A stretch of 64,000 bases of DNA, taken from contig CANGHW010000012.1 in NCBI GenBank assembly GCA_947453695.1, positions 1 through 64,000 of the forward strand, written 5' to 3'. Both the position numbers and the translations under genes were made by a program. This document shows, one piece after another, positions 61,475 through 64,000 of the stretch (position 1 is the stretch's first letter; each line of letters opens with the position of its first letter). Under the pieces are notes generated by a model that worked only from the letters and a program-made list of their open reading frames with translations, was not told where the DNA came from and made no database searches. The DNA comes from Opitutia bacterium. GTDB taxonomy: Bacteria > Verrucomicrobiota > Verrucomicrobiia > Opitutales > Opitutaceae.

Positions 61475-64000
61475 ATGAAGCACCTCCCTACCCGACCCCA
61501 TTACTTGCGCGTGTCACCGCCGGCCATCTGTGCTGCCCTGGCCCTGCTCGTGTCTCCGATCCTACTTGCCCAGGCAGTCTCTCCTGCGCCGACGTCCTCC
61601 TCAACAGAGGCGGAGGCCGCCAAGAAGAAACAGGCAGAAGACGCGGTCATGCTTAATGTGTTCCAGGTAAGCGCCGACGCATCTGATACCTACGACGCAA
61701 CCAACACCAACTCGGTCACCGGCACCAATACTTCACTCAATAAGACCCCGCTCGACGCCAAAATCTTTAACCGCCAGCTCATGGACGACATGGGCACCGT
61801 CGACATGACGGATATGCTATGGAAGATCGGCGGGCTAGGCGCCGCACTGATTGGCAATGGCAACGAAGATGTGCGCGGCACGGTTGAGGGCGATCGACAG
61901 GACCCCAAGAGTATGTCGATGCGCGGTCTCCAAATCAACAACCCGCGCCGCGATGGGTTTCTCCGCTCAGACACTACGCTGCTCGACACCTTTGATATCG
62001 ACCGCGTCGAAGCGATTGGTGGGTCCAACTCCCTCCTCTTCGGCTCCGGCGATGCCGGCGGCGTCATCACCTCCGCCTCAAAACGCGCCTACCTCAACCG
62101 CCGCCCCACGATGACCGTCGCCGCCACCGGCGACTCAGAGGGCACGCGCCGCTACACCCTCGATGCCCAGGTCGGCATGAAATATTTCGCCTTCCGCGTA
62201 AATGGTGTGCGCGACGACACGAACTACTTCCGCCCGGGCCTCAAACGCCATGCTGAGGGCTACCACCTCACCGCCACGGTTCAGCCCTGGAAGCGCCTGC
62301 AAATCCGCGGTGAATATCGCTATTACAATCGCGACACGATTTTTGCCCAGGCCGTTACTGTCCGGGCTCCGCTGACGTGGCTCCTGCCCAATGGCACGCG
62401 GGTCGACAATCAATCCACCCGCTATCTCGTCGCGTTTCCCGAGATCTCCCAAATCACCGGCGGCGTCTTCGATTTAACCAAAGTCGATTCTGCGACAGGA
62501 CCCTACACGCGCGACGATTATTATAACTACATCAAGTCAGTTGTCGCTGAAGCCACACTTGCCGAAGGCCTCGCCATTCAAGTGCGCTACGGGCACGACG
62601 CCCGGGTTAATGACGCTCCGCGCCCGAGCAGCACCACGGTTTTCGCGCCCGGCGCGACCGGTAATCTTTACGTCGATCCCGTCACGGGTCAGGTCGGACA
62701 AAAATGGGCATTCAACACCTCCGTCGTAGCCACCCCATTCTGGACCGGGGCACGTGGTTACCGTGCGGCGCTCGCCTACCAAAAAGACTTCGGCAAATGG
62801 TTTGGCCGCCATCAGGCCAGCGTTTTCCGTCAGGATATGGAGTCTTGGGTCAATCAGATGAACTTGCGCTTCTACGAGACCGATAGCAGTGGCGCGATCA
62901 TCCAGAATCTCGCCAACGTCACGAATGCCGAATCAGGCCGAAATCTGATGCCCGGCGCCTGGGTCCCGATTTTCCCGGACGCAATTCTCGGGGGCAAAGA
63001 TTGGCGCGTTGACACCATCACTAACCCCAACGGGAAGACCTATAAACTTGCACCCCAAGTTTACTCCAACGCCGTGCCAGCCACCGCCGGCAATCCCATG
63101 GGAGTCTCGGGCGGTGCCAACGCCACCACCGGCAACCCCAGCAACACTTCCTACCTGATGGATGACACCGATGAAAAAAGCTGGGGCGCCAGCGTCTTCA
63201 GTGAATGGTGGAAAGGCCGCATCGACACCATGGCGGGTATCCGACGCGAGGAAGCCACGGGGTTCCGCAAACACCTCGGCTTGAAGCGCGGCCCGATTTC
63301 CTACGACAGCATCAACCTGGGAACCGTGGTCGACACGCCGATCAAGGATCTACGCATGTCGTTCAACTACGGCTCCAATGGAAAAATCAACTTCGACACT
63401 ACGCGCGACATCTACAACGAACCGCTGCCCCCCGGCAAAGGCGTCAGCAAGGACGTCGGCTTCAAATTGGACCTCTTCGACCGGAGACTTTCCGGCAATG
63501 TAAATTACTATCAATCGGAGGCCCAAAACTTCACGGCGACGATCGGCAACCGAGACGACGTCGATCCCAACGGCATCAATGGCCGTCACGGAGGCAACGC
63601 CTACACTTACAGCAAGAAATCCGACGGCTATAACTTTACCCTTTCGGCCCGTCCGACGCGCAATTGGGAAATGCGCATCAATGTCGCCACTGCCAATGGT
63701 TCGGAACGCACCAACGTCGACCTCCCACAGTTTTACAACGACCAGTTCAATACCACCACGGTCGGCGGTCAGACTGTAGTCGGTATCAAAGCAAATGCCA
63801 CGGCACCGATTGTGCCGTTCCTCGTCCCTTCCGATCCTAGAGATCCCACTTCCACCCAAATTCCGCTTTCAATTGCGATGATGAAGGATCCTAACAGCCC
63901 CTACCGCGCGCTGATCGATCCTGAAGGCGGACAAATCACCAACGCCCAAAACCTCGGCCTTCTCACCCCCGGAGTTGGCACCGGCGTGAACGGTCTGCCC
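61475..64000 (+). CDS. TonB-dependent receptor, cut by window edge
   Basis: 842 codons are visible and the frame stays open to base 64000. The N-terminus has a signal peptide (CAALALLVSPILLAQ). A linker with VMLNVFQVSADAS and SVTGTNTSLNKTPLDAKIFNRQ follows, typical of receptors of Opitutaceae. The plug domain (residues about 75-200) contains MSMRGLQINNPRRDGFL and DRVEAIGGSNSLLFGSGDAGGVI. Barrel strands follow from about residue 215. Such receptors import siderophores or, in this group, probably plant polysaccharide fragments. The substrate is unknown. The C-terminal strand lies outside the window. Confidence 0.9.
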   Translation, partial: MKHLPTRPHYLRVSPPAICAALALLVSPILLAQAVSPAPTSSSTEAEAAKKKQAEDAVMLNVFQVSADASDTYDATNTNSVTGTNTSLNKTPLDAKIFNRQLMDDMGTVDMTDMLWKIGGLGAALIGNGNEDVRGTVEGDRQDPKSMSMRGLQINNPRRDGFLRSDTTLLDTFDIDRVEAIGGSNSLLFGSGDAGGVITSASKRAYLNRRPTMTVAATGDSEGTRRYTLDAQVGMKYFAFRVNGVRDDTNYFRPGLKRHAEGYHLTATVQPWKRLQIRGEYRYYNRDTIFAQAVTVRAPLTWLLPNGTRVDNQSTRYLVAFPEISQITGGVFDLTKVDSATGPYTRDDYYNYIKSVVAEATLAEGLAIQVRYGHDARVNDAPRPSSTTVFAPGATGNLYVDPVTGQVGQKWAFNTSVVATPFWTGARGYRAALAYQKDFGKWFGRHQASVFRQDMESWVNQMNLRFYETDSSGAIIQNLANVTNAESGRNLMPGAWVPIFPDAILGGKDWRVDTITNPNGKTYKLAPQVYSNAVPATAGNPMGVSGGANATTGNPSNTSYLMDDTDEKSWGASVFSEWWKGRIDTMAGIRREEATGFRKHLGLKRGPISYDSINLGTVVDTPIKDLRMSFNYGSNGKINFDTTRDIYNEPLPPGKGVSKDVGFKLDLFDRRLSGNVNYYQSEAQNFTATIGNRDDVDPNGINGRHGGNAYTYSKKSDGYNFTLSARPTRNWEMRINVATANGSERTNVDLPQFYNDQFNTTTVGGQTVVGIKANATAPIVPFLVPSDPRDPTSTQIPLSIAMMKDPNSPYRALIDPEGGQITNAQNLGLLTPGVGTGVNGLP

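Overview
The window is a GC-rich bacterial chromosome segment with densely packed genes on both strands. The organism is most likely a verrucomicrobium of the Opitutales/Opitutaceae. This is inferred from the style of the TonB-dependent receptor at the right edge, the intergenic TTCGTGTA- and CATTAGAC-type repeats, the short spacers and the general gene mix. No rRNA, tRNA, CRISPR array, integrase or insertion sequence was found. Most long open frames opposite real genes are shadows caused by high GC.

Layout. 1-626 is non-coding and holds a small 21-bp tandem array and one copy of a dispersed motif. 627-4783 (-) is a run of an AIM24-like membrane protein, a HAD phosphatase and uvrB. 4987-7133 (+) has glutamate dehydrogenase and a secreted protein. 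7166-11546 (-) has a Na+/H+ antiporter-like protein, a DUF1015 protein, zinc-free ribosomal proteins L31 and L36, a YqgE/AlgH protein and dCMP deaminase. 11606-17046 (+) starts with a methyltransferase / flavoprotein / type III polyketide synthase trio that looks like a small phenolic-lipid pathway. It continues with Nif3-like, AroQ, a stand-alone NusG-like factor and a predicted outer-membrane barrel. 17059-18815 (-) holds phospholipid genes pgsA and pgpA and a membrane HEAGH protein; coaD follows on +. 19530-25784 (-) is an exported hydrolase operon: a double amidohydrolase, a second amidohydrolase and an S10 serine carboxypeptidase.

26084-29693 (+) is a MacA/MacB-type export system. 29826-33212 (+) has a TPR/beta-propeller protein, a TPR protein and a KDG-kinase-like sugar kinase. 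33213-36009 is an unusual, repeat-dominated interval flanking a DUF2293 gene. It has three copies of a composite dispersed repeat and 56 consecutive degenerate 21-bp units held in perfect register over 1176 bp. 36010-36867 is trhO. 37018-45696 (-) is one long apparent operon: MarR, DUF2157, GDYXXLXY, DUF2339, an Aas-like acyltransferase/acyl-ACP synthetase and an amidohydrolase. 45730-47348 (-) is an AAA ATPase plus TOPRIM-like pair that could be a defence module. 47548-50553 is an AsmA-like protein. 50711-56977 (-) is a complete MarR-controlled RND efflux operon. 57188-60784 (-) has transketolase and rpsP, trmD, rplS with no rimM between them. The right end carries a small membrane ORF and a TonB-dependent receptor cut by the window edge.

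The strongest leads for something undescribed are the 21-bp arrays with their associated composite repeats, the GTAG-headed REP palindromes, the type III PKS trio and the AAA/TOPRIM pair. No homology search was available, so family names rest on motifs and recognised sequence.
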